A stretch of 64,000 nucleotides of DNA from Arthrobacter caoxuetaonis (GTDB taxonomy: Bacteria; Actinomycetota; Actinomycetes; Actinomycetales; Micrococcaceae), in assembly GCF_023921125.1 (NCBI RefSeq), contig NZ_CP099467.1, positions 1 through 64,000 on the forward strand, written 5' to 3'. The notes beneath the pieces were generated by a model. The model did not search any database and was not told where the DNA came from. It saw only the letters and a list, made by a program, of their open reading frames with translations. The position numbers were made by a program, and so were the translations under genes. Shown here piece after piece: positions 47,418 through 56,828 of the stretch (the stretch's first letter is position 1; each line of letters starts with the position of its first letter).

Positions 47418-49175
47418 TTGGCCTCCAATACCGAACGGATCCGGATCAACCTGCCCGCCGGCTTCCAGCCTGAAAAGCACACCAAGCAGGTCGAAAAGAA
47501 GATCGTCGAGAAGCACGGTGAGGGTTTCGAGATCGACTCAATCGAAACCGTCACCCGGCCGGATGGCTCCAGCGGCCTGGTCGCCGTAGCAACCCGGCAG
47601 GTCACCATCACCTCCGTCAGCCAGTCGGAGAACTCGAAGTCCAAGACGGTCCGCCTCACCCGCGGCACCAAGCCAAGCGACGGCGAGAAGATGGCCATAA
47701 AGCTGGCGGACCAGCACGGCGACGGGTGGGAAATGACCCGCTTCGAACCGTTCCTGGGCACAGCTGTCCTCACCAAGCTCTCTCCCGACGTCGCGCGCTG
47801 CCGCGGCGCCGTCTCCGTAGCCCTGGGCGTCAAGCCGTGGGAAGTGCAGGTCAAGCCCCGGCGCGACGGCGGATTCGACCTCGAGCTGCCCCGCCAGTAC
47901 GTGCCCTCCAAGCACGAGTCCAAGCTGGAGGAAGTGGCCACGACCGTCGTCGGCAACGAGGGCTGGTACGTGAAGGTCGACGCCCGGAAACTCACAGCCT
48001 CCATCATCCCCTCCTCTCCCCCGACGTTCCCGGGCGCCATCCCGACGCCCATGGACGCCGTCGTGAAGTTCGACCACACGAGCAAAGAGACGTTCAAGAT
48101 CCCGTTGGGAATGAAGCTGCCGGCCGCCGGCGAAACGGTCGGGGAAACGTTCTTCCTGGACATGAATGCCGGCGCACATGCCCAGCTTGGCGGCATCTCC
48201 GGCGGTGGCAAGACCGTACTGCTGAACTGCTACCTGGCCACGTGGCTGGCCAAGGGTGCCGAACTGGCAATCATTGACCTTCCGACCAAGAGCGCCGACT
48301 TCGAATGGTGCAAGGAGTATGTCCGGCCAGGCGGCTGGGGCTGCGCCTCCCCCGCACAGTCAGCAGTCGCCATCCGGCTCATCATGGAGGAAGGCGAACG
48401 CCGATCCGCCTACATCAAGTCCCACGGCGTGAATGACTGGAAGCTGCTGCCCAAGAACAAGGGCCTGAAGCCGCTGATCGTGATCGTCGATGAGCTCACC
48501 GGCCTCTTCGCGCTCGAAGCTGTGCCGAAGGCCGGCAAGGACGCCCCGCAGCTGCTCAAGGACATGGCCGAGGAGGCCCAGCGAACCAACCTGTACAAGG
48601 AGATCCTGAAGAACGGCATCAAGCGCGTCGCCGCCGAGCTTCGCTTCACCGGCGTCTTCCTGATGCTCGCCACCCAGGTCGCCTCGGCCAACACCGGCAT
48701 TGAACCGGCCCTCCGCACCAACCTGCACCACAAGCTGCTCATGGGAGCCAAACCCACCGAAGGTAACCGCCGCCTGGTCTTCTCGGATCCGGACCGGGTT
48801 CCGCTCGTGCCGGAGAACGTCCGCACCGACGGCGCCGCTTCCCGCGGTGTGGGTTCCTCAGAGCCTGAAGGCGATGAGCCCTCGGTCTTCAAGTCCTACT
48901 ACGCTGAGGTGACCCAGTACCGTGCCTGGCTGGAGAAGCTCGGGGTGCCCAAGACCGATCAGCCGGAGCCGACCAGGAAGCAGATGGCGCAGCTGGAGGA
49001 CGCCTTCGAAACCGATGAGCCGGACACCACCGCCCAGCGGCGCGCAGCGATGAAGGACCCGATGGCCGAGATGATGGGCGTCTCGGGTCTCGATGAGAAC
49101 GGCAGGCCGCTCAAGGGTGCCGCTCTGGCCGCCGCCCAGTCCAGGAAGCTCTCCAACATGGCTGCCAGGGCCTGA
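47418..49175 (+). CDS. FtsK/SpoIIIE-type DNA translocase (TraB-like)
   Basis: The 585-residue product has Walker A GGISGGGKT (258-266) and Walker B LIVIVDEL (353-360) in the FtsK core, preceded by about 240 residues without membrane segments. It lacks the gamma domain of chromosomal FtsK. Related proteins pump double-stranded plasmid DNA during actinobacterial conjugation (TraB) or serve as coupling ATPases. TTG 47418 has GAAGGA 7 bases upstream. An in-frame ATG inside the upstream element (47376) would add 14 residues. It is transcribed toward the coiled-coil gene and ends at a strong terminator. Confidence 0.85.
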   Translation: MASNTERIRINLPAGFQPEKHTKQVEKKIVEKHGEGFEIDSIETVTRPDGSSGLVAVATRQVTITSVSQSENSKSKTVRLTRGTKPSDGEKMAIKLADQHGDGWEMTRFEPFLGTAVLTKLSPDVARCRGAVSVALGVKPWEVQVKPRRDGGFDLELPRQYVPSKHESKLEEVATTVVGNEGWYVKVDARKLTASIIPSSPPTFPGAIPTPMDAVVKFDHTSKETFKIPLGMKLPAAGETVGETFFLDMNAGAHAQLGGISGGGKTVLLNCYLATWLAKGAELAIIDLPTKSADFEWCKEYVRPGGWGCASPAQSAVAIRLIMEEGERRSAYIKSHGVNDWKLLPKNKGLKPLIVIVDELTGLFALEAVPKAGKDAPQLLKDMAEEAQRTNLYKEILKNGIKRVAAELRFTGVFLMLATQVASANTGIEPALRTNLHHKLLMGAKPTEGNRRLVFSDPDRVPLVPENVRTDGAASRGVGSSEPEGDEPSVFKSYYAEVTQYRAWLEKLGVPKTDQPEPTRKQMAQLEDAFETDEPDTTAQRRAAMKDPMAEMMGVSGLDENGRPLKGAALAAAQSRKLSNMAARA

Positions 49176-49187
49176 GTCCGGACAAGG

Positions 49188-49223
49188 GAAAGCCCCCGCG
49201 GGATTTCTCCTGCGGGGGCTTTC
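49188..49223. terminator. Bidirectional terminator
   Basis: GAAAGCCCCCGC and complement, 12-bp arms; T-runs on both strands between convergent genes. Confidence 0.85.
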
Positions 49224-49230
49224 TCATGGG

Positions 49231-50337
49231 CTAGGCCGCCTGGCCAGTGCCCTTGCGGAACAGTCCGAACCCGGGTTTCGGGACTTCCTGCACCGGTTCG
49301 GGCTCTGCCGGCAGCGGTGCGTCGATGTCGAACATCACCTGCGGGCCCAGCTCGTCATCCTCGTCGTCGGGGCTGTCCGGTGCGGGGTCTGCATCCGGGG
49401 CTCCGAAGAGGGGCTGCTCCTGGATGACAGGAGGCTCAAGGTTGCCGAAGAACTCTTCGTCGGTCATTTCACCGGCTACCGGGGTTTCTTCGTGCGGTGG
49501 TGCTGCGTCCGCCTCAGGCACTTCATCCTCCGGGTCGAAGTCGGGGATCTCCAGGACCGGGGCGGCCGGGGCAACCGGCTCCTCAGCGCCCTCGCCTGCG
49601 GCGGGCTCCGGTGCTGCGGTGTCGCCGGCGGGGATGGCCATGGCGATGGCAATAATGTCCAGGGCTTCATCCAGCGGAGTGTCCGGGCTGTCTGCTGCGA
49701 CGGCCTTGATGACGGCCAGCGCCTCGTTCCTGGCTGCAATCCGGGCAGCTTCGTCGCGGGCTTCCTTGGCATCCTCTTCATCGCGGATGCGCTGCTCGAG
49801 GCCTGTGATCTGGGTGTTCAAGCCCGTGAGCGTCTGGTGATAGGCGCTGCGGCGGTTCCGGGCATCCGCTTCGGCCTGTTCACGCCGGCGCACTTCCTCG
49901 CGCAGGGCCTCTTCCTTCTCGGTGAGGGTCTGCTCGCTGGCCGCCAGGTCGCGGCGCAGCTGGTCTGCTTCCCCGGCGTCGGGTGCCGCGGGGGCGGGCT
50001 CGGGCTGCTCAGGACGGGATTCCAGTTCCCGGCGGAGTTCACTGATGGTTTCACGGGCCTGCTCCAGCTCCGCCGGATCGGCGGCCGGCAGTACCGGGAT
50101 GCCGGTTTCAGCTGCCCGGAGGGCTTCTGCCTTCTCCCCCAGTTCTGCGAGCAGGTCTGCGTTCACGCCGCGGAGCCGTGCTGCTTCACTTTCCGCTGCT
50201 GCAGTGCGGCGGGCGTGGTCCCTTTCGAATTCCAGGACTGCCGACTCGAGGCCGCTCACTCCGGTCACAACACTGTTGAGGAAAATATCCCTGCTGTTCC
50301 GGAAAACGGTGAGCGGGGAGAGGGGTTCGGTGGTCAT
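49231..50337 (-). CDS. Coiled-coil acidic protein
   Basis: The 368-residue product begins with a short hydrophobic helix (FLNSVVTGVSGLESAVLEF). Long heptad-containing coiled coils follow (about 40-215, rich in Ala, Arg, Glu), then an acidic Pro/Glu/Asp-rich tail ending PGFGLFRKG. It may be a scaffold or length-controlling protein. ATG 50337 has GGAG 4 bases upstream; ATG 50364 is the alternative. It is convergent with the translocase gene. Confidence 0.7.
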   Translation of the reverse strand: MTTEPLSPLTVFRNSRDIFLNSVVTGVSGLESAVLEFERDHARRTAAAESEAARLRGVNADLLAELGEKAEALRAAETGIPVLPAADPAELEQARETISELRRELESRPEQPEPAPAAPDAGEADQLRRDLAASEQTLTEKEEALREEVRRREQAEADARNRRSAYHQTLTGLNTQITGLEQRIRDEEDAKEARDEAARIAARNEALAVIKAVAADSPDTPLDEALDIIAIAMAIPAGDTAAPEPAAGEGAEEPVAPAAPVLEIPDFDPEDEVPEADAAPPHEETPVAGEMTDEEFFGNLEPPVIQEQPLFGAPDADPAPDSPDDEDDELGPQVMFDIDAPLPAEPEPVQEVPKPGFGLFRKGTGQAA

Positions 50338-50466
50338 CTGACTCCGTAGTCTGGGGGACGGCATACCATATCATTTTAGCGATTTTCACGGCAATGCACA
50401 GTGCCCACTATGACGCCAAAAAGCCCCGCCGAACGGGGTGTTCAGCGGGGCTTCAGATGGTATTGG

Positions 50467-51165
50467 CTAGCGGCCGGAAACTGCTTTCTCGGCAGTCGCC
50501 AGGACGCGCTGGTAGGTGGCGGCCTTCTCGGCGGTGGACTTCACCGAAGCCGTCTTGGCTGCCTTTTCGTCCGCAGCCTTTTTCTCAGCGGCGGCCTTCT
50601 CTTCAGCTGCAGTGTCCTTGGCCTCGGCTTCAGCTGCCTCGGCTGCAACACCGGGGTCAACCGCTGCTCCCGTGCTGGAATCCACCCAGGTGCCCGCGGC
50701 GTTCTGCGAGACGGCCCCGCCGGTGCCCGGGTTCACGTAGCCGGCATATCCGCCGCCGGTCTGGGCCGGGGGTGCGTAGTAGTTCTGCGCCGGAGGCGTG
50801 TACGTCTGTGCAGGCGGGTTATACGTCTGTGCCGGCGGATTGTAGACGGGGGCCGGCGGAGTGTAGGTCTGCGTCGGCGGCTGGTAGCCCGGAGTCGGAC
50901 CGTAGTTGCCGCCGTTCTGGGCCGGAGGACCGGTCACGGTGCCGGGGCCGCTGCCACCGCCTCCACCATAATCTCCGCCACCGTTGCCGTTACCGCCGTC
51001 TGTGGCGGCCGGAATGCAGGTCTGTCCGCCGCCGCCAAGGTCGACCATGATCTGGCCAGGAGGACAGCTGAGTGCCTGGGCGGGTGCGGCACCGAGGATG
51101 AGCCCACTGCCGAGCAGGGCCATGGAGCCGGCCGTGGCCAGCGCGCGCTTCATAATCGTCTTCAT
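50467..51165 (-). CDS. Secreted Pro/Gly/Ala-rich protein
   Basis: The 232-residue product has a signal peptide (KRALATAGSMALLGSGLI, cut near AQA), a Cys pair (SCPPGQ..QTCIP), a Gly-rich then Pro/Thr/Tyr-rich region with repeated PPAQTY(N/T)PP units, and an Ala/Lys/Glu coil. The layout equals that of the product at 36643. TACGGT lies 7 bases before ATG 51165 (leaderless). Lying next to the pilus operon, it may belong to the surface apparatus. Confidence 0.72.
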   Translation of the reverse strand: MKTIMKRALATAGSMALLGSGLILGAAPAQALSCPPGQIMVDLGGGGQTCIPAATDGGNGNGGGDYGGGGGSGPGTVTGPPAQNGGNYGPTPGYQPPTQTYTPPAPVYNPPAQTYNPPAQTYTPPAQNYYAPPAQTGGGYAGYVNPGTGGAVSQNAAGTWVDSSTGAAVDPGVAAEAAEAEAKDTAAEEKAAAEKKAADEKAAKTASVKSTAEKAATYQRVLATAEKAVSGR

Positions 51166-51172
51166 AGCCAAG

Positions 51173-51178
51173 ACCGTA
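51173..51178 (-). promoter_or_regulatory. -10 element of a leaderless promoter
   Basis: TACGGT, 7 bases before ATG 51165. Confidence 0.5.
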
Positions 51179-51223
51179 CATGAGAGAAAGGTTTCTGTCA
51201 TTCAGGTCAAGCCGACGCGCCGG

Positions 51224-52333
51224 TTACTTGCCGTACGAATAGGTGACAACCATTTCTTCAGCGTTGGCGGCCAGGGTGCGTTCGGACAGATTCTCATTGG
51301 CCATGTGCACCCCGCTGATCGCTGCATTCCAGGCGGTCACATCGCTGGTGACGGTGATGAACGGGTCGTCCAGCCCTGCTGAACCCTGTTCGTCGAGGAA
51401 GGCACCCATGTGTTTGGTTCCCGCGATGAACGACGCCGTCTCAAGGATGGCTCCCAGGCCTGGCTTGACGACTTCTGCCGTGCCCGTGGGACCTTCGACC
51501 GACGCGAGCACTTCCTCCGTCGAGGCGAGGACGGTGACCGCCTTCTTGAAGTCGATGGCATCCGGGTTGACGCCGCCGGCTGTGAAAGCGCCAGACCAGC
51601 TTTCCCCGTCAGTGCTGGTGCCCAGCCACTTGGTGCCCTCCTCGAAGCCGAACCCTGAAGACAGAACCTCCGTGAAGGCCAGGGCCTTGTCGTTGTTTCC
51701 GTCGCCTGTCAGGGATACTGCTTCCCGGCCGGTGTTCATCCACATGGTGGCTTCGCCTTCACGGCGCTCCGGGTCGTAGGCTTCCAGCTCAAGGACGGAC
51801 TCCTCGGGTGCCTTGTAGGTCGTCGTTGAGCTGCCGATAACCACGACGTCGCCTTCGACGGCCACTGATCTGTTGTCGGCGGCCGGCTGGTCCTTGAGCC
51901 ATTCAGCCACCTCTTCGGCACCTTCACCGGTGGGCGATTCGATGTAGAAGAGGCGCAGCGGCAGCGCGAACGGTACCCCGTGGTCTTCGGGGTCCACGCT
52001 CCTGGAGTAGCCGATGTTCTCGATGTCCAGGCCCGCTGAGGCAGGATCCAGTTCCGGAAGCATCTTGTTCGGCTCATCCATAGGCGCAACCTTCTCCCAC
52101 CACGATCCGGAGAACGGTGCGATCACCAGGGTGTCGGCGTCTGCGGGGACGAGGGCCGGGATGGAGGAAGCTGATGCTTCAACTGTCTTTCCTCCGGTAA
52201 CCCACAGGCCCAGGGCCCCCGCAGCAACGGCTGCTGCTGCGAGGGCTGCTCCGGCGGCCAGCCGGCGGTTCCGCCTCTGCGAGGGGGTCAGGGCCATGTT
52301 TTCCTTCGGTCGTCCTGTCGGTGCCTTGCTCAT
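51224..52333 (-). CDS. Pilus-operon membrane-anchored protein
   Basis: The 369-residue product has a basic N-terminus and a membrane segment (about 24-46), then an extracytoplasmic domain beginning IPALVPADADTLVIAPFSGS. This resembles DUF3352-type proteins, though only weakly. The start is coupled to the upstream minor pilin (TGATG). Being the last gene of the minor-pilin series, it may assist assembly or be surface-exposed. Function is unknown. Confidence 0.65.
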   Translation of the reverse strand: MSKAPTGRPKENMALTPSQRRNRRLAAGAALAAAAVAAGALGLWVTGGKTVEASASSIPALVPADADTLVIAPFSGSWWEKVAPMDEPNKMLPELDPASAGLDIENIGYSRSVDPEDHGVPFALPLRLFYIESPTGEGAEEVAEWLKDQPAADNRSVAVEGDVVVIGSSTTTYKAPEESVLELEAYDPERREGEATMWMNTGREAVSLTGDGNNDKALAFTEVLSSGFGFEEGTKWLGTSTDGESWSGAFTAGGVNPDAIDFKKAVTVLASTEEVLASVEGPTGTAEVVKPGLGAILETASFIAGTKHMGAFLDEQGSAGLDDPFITVTSDVTAWNAAISGVHMANENLSERTLAANAEEMVVTYSYGK

Positions 52334-55300
52334 CAGTTGGTGACCCAGCGCGGGCGATTGTGCTCGTTCACGGCCACACAGGTGGTACCTTCCACGTACC
52401 CGTAGCAGGGGTAGGTCGGCTCCTTCATGGCATTGCCACCCTGGCCCGCGGGTCCGCAGCCGATACCCTGCTGTGCCATCGCTACCAGCGAGAGCCGCAG
52501 CCGTGCCGAGTTCGGACCGCCGTTGCCGTTGGTCCAAAGGTCATGCCCGAAGGCGAAGCCCTTGTAGTAGGCGGTTCCGTTGCTGGTCAGGATTTCCCTG
52601 GCCACGCTGCCGGGGTTGACGGTGGTGCTGGAGGATTCGACCCAGCCCTTGTTGTCAGGGCTGATGTGCTCGAGTCCGCGGACGCTTACGCCCTTCCAGG
52701 CGCCGTAGCGGGGGGTGTGCTGGAAGTCGATGAGCTTGGCGGACACCAGCTGCGGAGCATTCCAGGCCGCGGTGGAGCAGACAACGATCTGCTTGCCTTC
52801 ACGAGGCAGGTCGGCCGGGGTGGTGAAGCTGGCCCGGTTGTTCACTGTCCGCACGAGCCCGTTGGGGGCTTTTGCGCTCAGCTCATACCGGTAGGTGGCG
52901 CCCGGGGCTGCGATCTCGCTCCAGGTTCCGCCTGCCCCGCTGTTGATCGTCTTGGTCAGGTTCGCACCCGATGGCAGGCCCTTGGATGAGCCGGTGTTGT
53001 CATTGGCGAGGGATGCCCGCTTCAGGGTGAAGGTGCTCGCCCCTGCAGAGCGGGCCCAGGTCACCGTTGAGTAGCCGTTCTGGACTGCCCCGTAGGATGA
53101 ACCGCCGATTTCGATGTTGCGCAGGTCGAGGTTGAACCGGTCGGCCTTGTTGCCGTTGGCGTCCCCCGCCCAGTCCAGGACAGCAAACTGACCCGGGTAG
53201 GTGTTGATGGTGACCTTCGCTTCGTCGCTCCAACCCTCCTTGGTGAAGGCTTCATTCCTGGACTTCGCCGAGTAGCCGATGGTGGCACCTTCGGCGTTGG
53301 CGATATTCGTCCAGTCCACCGTCGATTTGCCGGGCTTTTCGGTCATGGCGACGTCGTGAGCCTTGCCATCCTTGTACAGCTGGTAGCTGCAGGTCAGCTC
53401 GGTGCAGAACCTTGCCCCTGAACCGTTGCCGGCGTCAGCGTTGGGAACAACCGAGAACGATGCTGCGGGGCTCGACAGATCCGGCTGGCGGGTCACCTTC
53501 AGCACCGGGGCAGCAGGGCGCTGCGTGACCGGCTCCTTGGCTGAGAAATCGACGCTGAGACCGGTTCCGTTGTAAGCCTTGACGAAATACCAGAACTTGG
53601 TGCCCGGAGCAGCTTTCTCATTGAAGGATTCAGCCTGGACGCCCTTGGGCGCTTCGGCCGAGCAGCTCGTAACAAGGCAGGTGGCAACAACGTTTGTTCC
53701 CTGCGCTGCAACCTTCCAGACTGCGTAGCCGTCGGCGGAGTCAGCCTCGTTCCACAGGATTTTGTTGCTGCCTTCAAGGTCGCGCGTTCCGTTGGGTCCG
53801 GCGGGGACCATCTTAGGGATGGGCGGGAACTGCAGCTGGGCCTTCACGGCAGCCTTGGATGAGGCGCCCGATTCAGGGTTGGCGCTGGAGCGCACGTCGG
53901 TGACCACGGCCTGGGCAGCGTCGACTCCGCGGGGGCCGTTGTTCTTGGCCACCACGTAGTAGGCGTACTTGGTGCCGTACGCCGCCTTGTCCGTGTAGGT
54001 CAGGGCGGTCGTGGTGCCGACCTTGGTAGCCGTACCGGATGTCGCTTTGTTGGCGTAGCGCCAGATCTCGTAGCTGTTGGCTGTCGGCGACGCCTTCCAA
54101 GTCAGGATGTTCCTGCCCGTCGTGTTCTTGTCCGCACCGGTGCCGTATTCAGCCTTCGAGTTCAGGCCAGCGGGGGCCGCGGGGTGGGTGAGCGTCTGGA
54201 TGGTGGTGGATTTGTTCGACTGGCCGGACAGTGCCGATGCCTCGACGTACCATTCGTAGCGTTTGCCCCAGCCTCCGCCGTCCCACGTGTAGGTGGTGGT
54301 GTTGGTTCCCGCGGTGAAACCGGGCGCCTGCAGGAACTGGGTCTTGCCGGCGATCGCTGCACCGGTGGAGGCGTTGACTTCGCGGTACTTCAGCTCGTAT
54401 CCGGAAGCGCCGGGAACGGCACCCCAGCTGATGACGATGCGGGGCTGCTTCAGGGACGCGTGGGCTCCCGTGGACCAGCCGGTGCTTTCAGGGCTGGAGG
54501 GCAGCACGGAGGTGGCCTTCCAGGCCGGAGCAGCAATCTGTGCACGCCAGATGGCGGGGCGGCACCCGGATGAGAGGGTTCCGTCCGCAGCCTTCGTGTA
54601 GACGGTGTAGGTGACGGCGTCGCCGGCAGCAGCAGGGTTGGTGGTGTCCGTCCAGGTTCCGACGGTCTTGCCTGAAGCCACGTTCACGGTCGCAGCCGCG
54701 GCAGCATTGCGGTAAATGACGTAGTCCCGGTAACCGGGAACAACGGTCCAGCGGAGCACCGGCTTCGTCTTGTCGCGCTCATCGAAGGAAAGCACGGGGC
54801 AGAGCGGTGCGGCCGCGGCGCCGTCGGAGACACCACCGGTGCCGTTGCGCAGGGACGCCGAGGTGGCGTTCTCGGCAGTGCCGGCTGTTCCGACGCTGGC
54901 CTTGAGCTTGATGGCAATCCGCTTGATGGCGGTCGTGCCGCCGTCCTTTGCGCTCAGCGCAGGGCTCACGGACAGGGCGGTGCCGTCGACGCCGTAGTAG
55001 GTGAAGACAGCCGGGGCGTCGGCCTTCAGATCCGTTACGGAGACGCGGGTGACCTGCTTGCCGTCACCGTTGGGGGCTGCTGCTCCTTTGTTGGAGACGG
55101 CGATCCAGGCACCGGACGTGAACGGGTAGGCGTTCGCCGCCCCGGTCCAGGTCTGCTGGTAGAAGGTGGTGCCGCTCTTTACCCACCGGTTGATGACCTG
55201 CTCATCGGAGCCCGGCTCGCTCGAGGAGATGATGAGCTCGTTGGGCGCAGCGGTGAGGATGGTGCCGGCGACCTGCACGTGCTGGGAGGCCCGGTCCAGC

Positions 55301-55491
55301 GCCTGGGAGATGGAGGTGTTCTTCTCCTGGAGGGCAGCGTTGTTGGCGTTGTTCTTGTTCACGTTGACGAAGAACAGTGCCCCGCCGCCGAGCACGATGA
55401 TGCCTACGGCCATGCCGATGAGGATCTCGGTCAGTACCGCGCCGCGGTCTTTGCCGCGCATTACCCTGTTCCTGAACTTATTCACTGCCAT
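52333..55491 (-). CDS. Giant minor pilin with FN3-like repeats (PilW-like)
   Basis: The 1052-residue product starts with a prepilin signal KDRG-AVLTEILIGMAVGIIV: cleavage after G17, with Glu at +5 of the mature protein. The usual pilin helix gives way to a long series of beta-sandwich domains with the FN3 pattern (W.....A..Y.V.....). The C-terminal 150 residues carry four cysteines. Such a large pilin would sit at the tip and reach outward. ATG 55491 is 8 bases after a GCCGCACACA element; ATG 55497 is only 2. Confidence 0.8.
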   Translation of the reverse strand: MAVNKFRNRVMRGKDRGAVLTEILIGMAVGIIVLGGGALFFVNVNKNNANNAALQEKNTSISQALDRASQHVQVAGTILTAAPNELIISSSEPGSDEQVINRWVKSGTTFYQQTWTGAANAYPFTSGAWIAVSNKGAAAPNGDGKQVTRVSVTDLKADAPAVFTYYGVDGTALSVSPALSAKDGGTTAIKRIAIKLKASVGTAGTAENATSASLRNGTGGVSDGAAAAPLCPVLSFDERDKTKPVLRWTVVPGYRDYVIYRNAAAAATVNVASGKTVGTWTDTTNPAAAGDAVTYTVYTKAADGTLSSGCRPAIWRAQIAAPAWKATSVLPSSPESTGWSTGAHASLKQPRIVISWGAVPGASGYELKYREVNASTGAAIAGKTQFLQAPGFTAGTNTTTYTWDGGGWGKRYEWYVEASALSGQSNKSTTIQTLTHPAAPAGLNSKAEYGTGADKNTTGRNILTWKASPTANSYEIWRYANKATSGTATKVGTTTALTYTDKAAYGTKYAYYVVAKNNGPRGVDAAQAVVTDVRSSANPESGASSKAAVKAQLQFPPIPKMVPAGPNGTRDLEGSNKILWNEADSADGYAVWKVAAQGTNVVATCLVTSCSAEAPKGVQAESFNEKAAPGTKFWYFVKAYNGTGLSVDFSAKEPVTQRPAAPVLKVTRQPDLSSPAASFSVVPNADAGNGSGARFCTELTCSYQLYKDGKAHDVAMTEKPGKSTVDWTNIANAEGATIGYSAKSRNEAFTKEGWSDEAKVTINTYPGQFAVLDWAGDANGNKADRFNLDLRNIEIGGSSYGAVQNGYSTVTWARSAGASTFTLKRASLANDNTGSSKGLPSGANLTKTINSGAGGTWSEIAAPGATYRYELSAKAPNGLVRTVNNRASFTTPADLPREGKQIVVCSTAAWNAPQLVSAKLIDFQHTPRYGAWKGVSVRGLEHISPDNKGWVESSSTTVNPGSVAREILTSNGTAYYKGFAFGHDLWTNGNGGPNSARLRLSLVAMAQQGIGCGPAGQGGNAMKEPTYPCYGYVEGTTCVAVNEHNRPRWVTN

Positions 55492-55499
55492 GTTCATCC

Positions 55500-55509
55500 T
55501 GTGTGCGGC
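55500..55509 (-). promoter_or_regulatory. Start-associated element in the pilus operon
   Basis: GCCGCACACA, 10/10, 8 bases before ATG 55491; spacer GGATGAAC. Confidence 0.72.
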
Positions 55510-55547
55510 TGAAGGGGCTTCCGCGTGATGTGTGGTTCCGCGGTCCC

Positions 55548-56828
55548 TCATCGGCGGGCGCCGGAGGGCTGCTTGTAGTCGATGAGGTACCAGACCTCGC
55601 TGTTGTAGGTGTCCCCGGGCTTGATGGCGGCGCTCCGGCCACCGAGGGGGCTGATGGGTTCACGGGCTGTGAAGCGGCCGGCGGCTTTCACGGTGTCGCA
55701 GGCCAGGGAGCCGGTGAAGGTGAGGCTCTTGGAAGTGGAGCGGAACTGTGCTGCGTCGCTGTTGACGACGGTGCGGCAGGTTCCGTTCGGCGCATAGATG
55801 AACGTGTTGCTGACGGTCAGTGAGGTGCCGGCAGAGTCTTCAGTCCTGAAGTCGACCCCTCCCTTCGTGTAGATGTTCAGGCCGGCGGTGGCTGCACCGG
55901 TGATGTTGGCTTTGATGGTGGTGGCCCCGTTGACGAACGCGTTGAAGGCCCCGGACCCGAGGATCGTCGTGGGGACGTCGAACGTCATGGTCGAGTAGCA
56001 GCCGGTGTTGCCGTTGGCGACGAGGACGCCGCCGTGCTCGGAGGCAATCCAGGGCACGAGGGTCGCTCCCCCGCACCGGTTGATGTTGTCGTCGATGAAC
56101 TTGGAGTCCAGCTTCAGGCCGGCCGGGATCCGGGAGGACGGGGACAGGACCGAGCGGGACGCTTCCGTGCCGTACAGCAGGTAGGTTGCCCCGTTCTTCG
56201 CGCTGGTACCGGAAGCCAGGGTCATGACCGGCTTGTCCTTCAGCACTCCGACGCGGCCGTCGACGAACTTGGTGTCGGCGCTAATTCCGATGCCGTTCTG
56301 CATGGTGATGAACCGGCCCAGGGCAACATGCCTGAACGCGGTTTCCGGTGAGACCTCGTAGGTGAGCTGGTCAGCTGCCCGGGAGGTGAAGCCGCCGACA
56401 AGCAGTGCACCGGCCTTCACTTCAACCTTCCGGGTGGTGCCGCGGTAGGTGCCTTCGGCGTGGATGACCGTGCTCCTGGGCCCGGTGGCAGCGATCGGCT
56501 CCAGGTACCAGTTCCAGTCCTTGACGCCGTCACCGTCCTCGTCCTTGGTGCTGTACGCACGCGATGACGCGGTCGGCTTGGTCGCGGTTGGCTTCTCGTT
56601 GAGCTGGTAAATCGCTTCCTGAACGGCCCGGTCAGCAAGCTGGCCTGCCTGGCCGAAGTCCTTGTTCAGGGTTGAGCTCATGATGGAACGGCCGGTGGTG
56701 GAGACCATGGCGTAAGTCGTTCCGGAGATCAGGACGAGGAGGATGAGCGTGGACATCATGATGACGCCGCGGTCCTTGGCGCCCTTCTGCCGCATGGTGC
56801 GGAGGCGCTCGATCATGCGTGCCTTCAT
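55548..56828 (-). CDS. PilX-like minor pilin
   Basis: The 426-residue product has a basic leader ending KDRG (residues 18-21) and a membrane helix (VIMMSTLILLVLISG), but lacks Glu at +5, as PilX/GspK-type minor pilins do. The rest is beta-rich, with cysteines near residues 260 and 290. It should prime pilus assembly at the tip. The start overlaps the stop of the pilV-like gene (ATGA). A gap of 56 bases precedes the giant pilin. Confidence 0.78.
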   Translation of the reverse strand: MKARMIERLRTMRQKGAKDRGVIMMSTLILLVLISGTTYAMVSTTGRSIMSSTLNKDFGQAGQLADRAVQEAIYQLNEKPTATKPTASSRAYSTKDEDGDGVKDWNWYLEPIAATGPRSTVIHAEGTYRGTTRKVEVKAGALLVGGFTSRAADQLTYEVSPETAFRHVALGRFITMQNGIGISADTKFVDGRVGVLKDKPVMTLASGTSAKNGATYLLYGTEASRSVLSPSSRIPAGLKLDSKFIDDNINRCGGATLVPWIASEHGGVLVANGNTGCYSTMTFDVPTTILGSGAFNAFVNGATTIKANITGAATAGLNIYTKGGVDFRTEDSAGTSLTVSNTFIYAPNGTCRTVVNSDAAQFRSTSKSLTFTGSLACDTVKAAGRFTAREPISPLGGRSAAIKPGDTYNSEVWYLIDYKQPSGARR

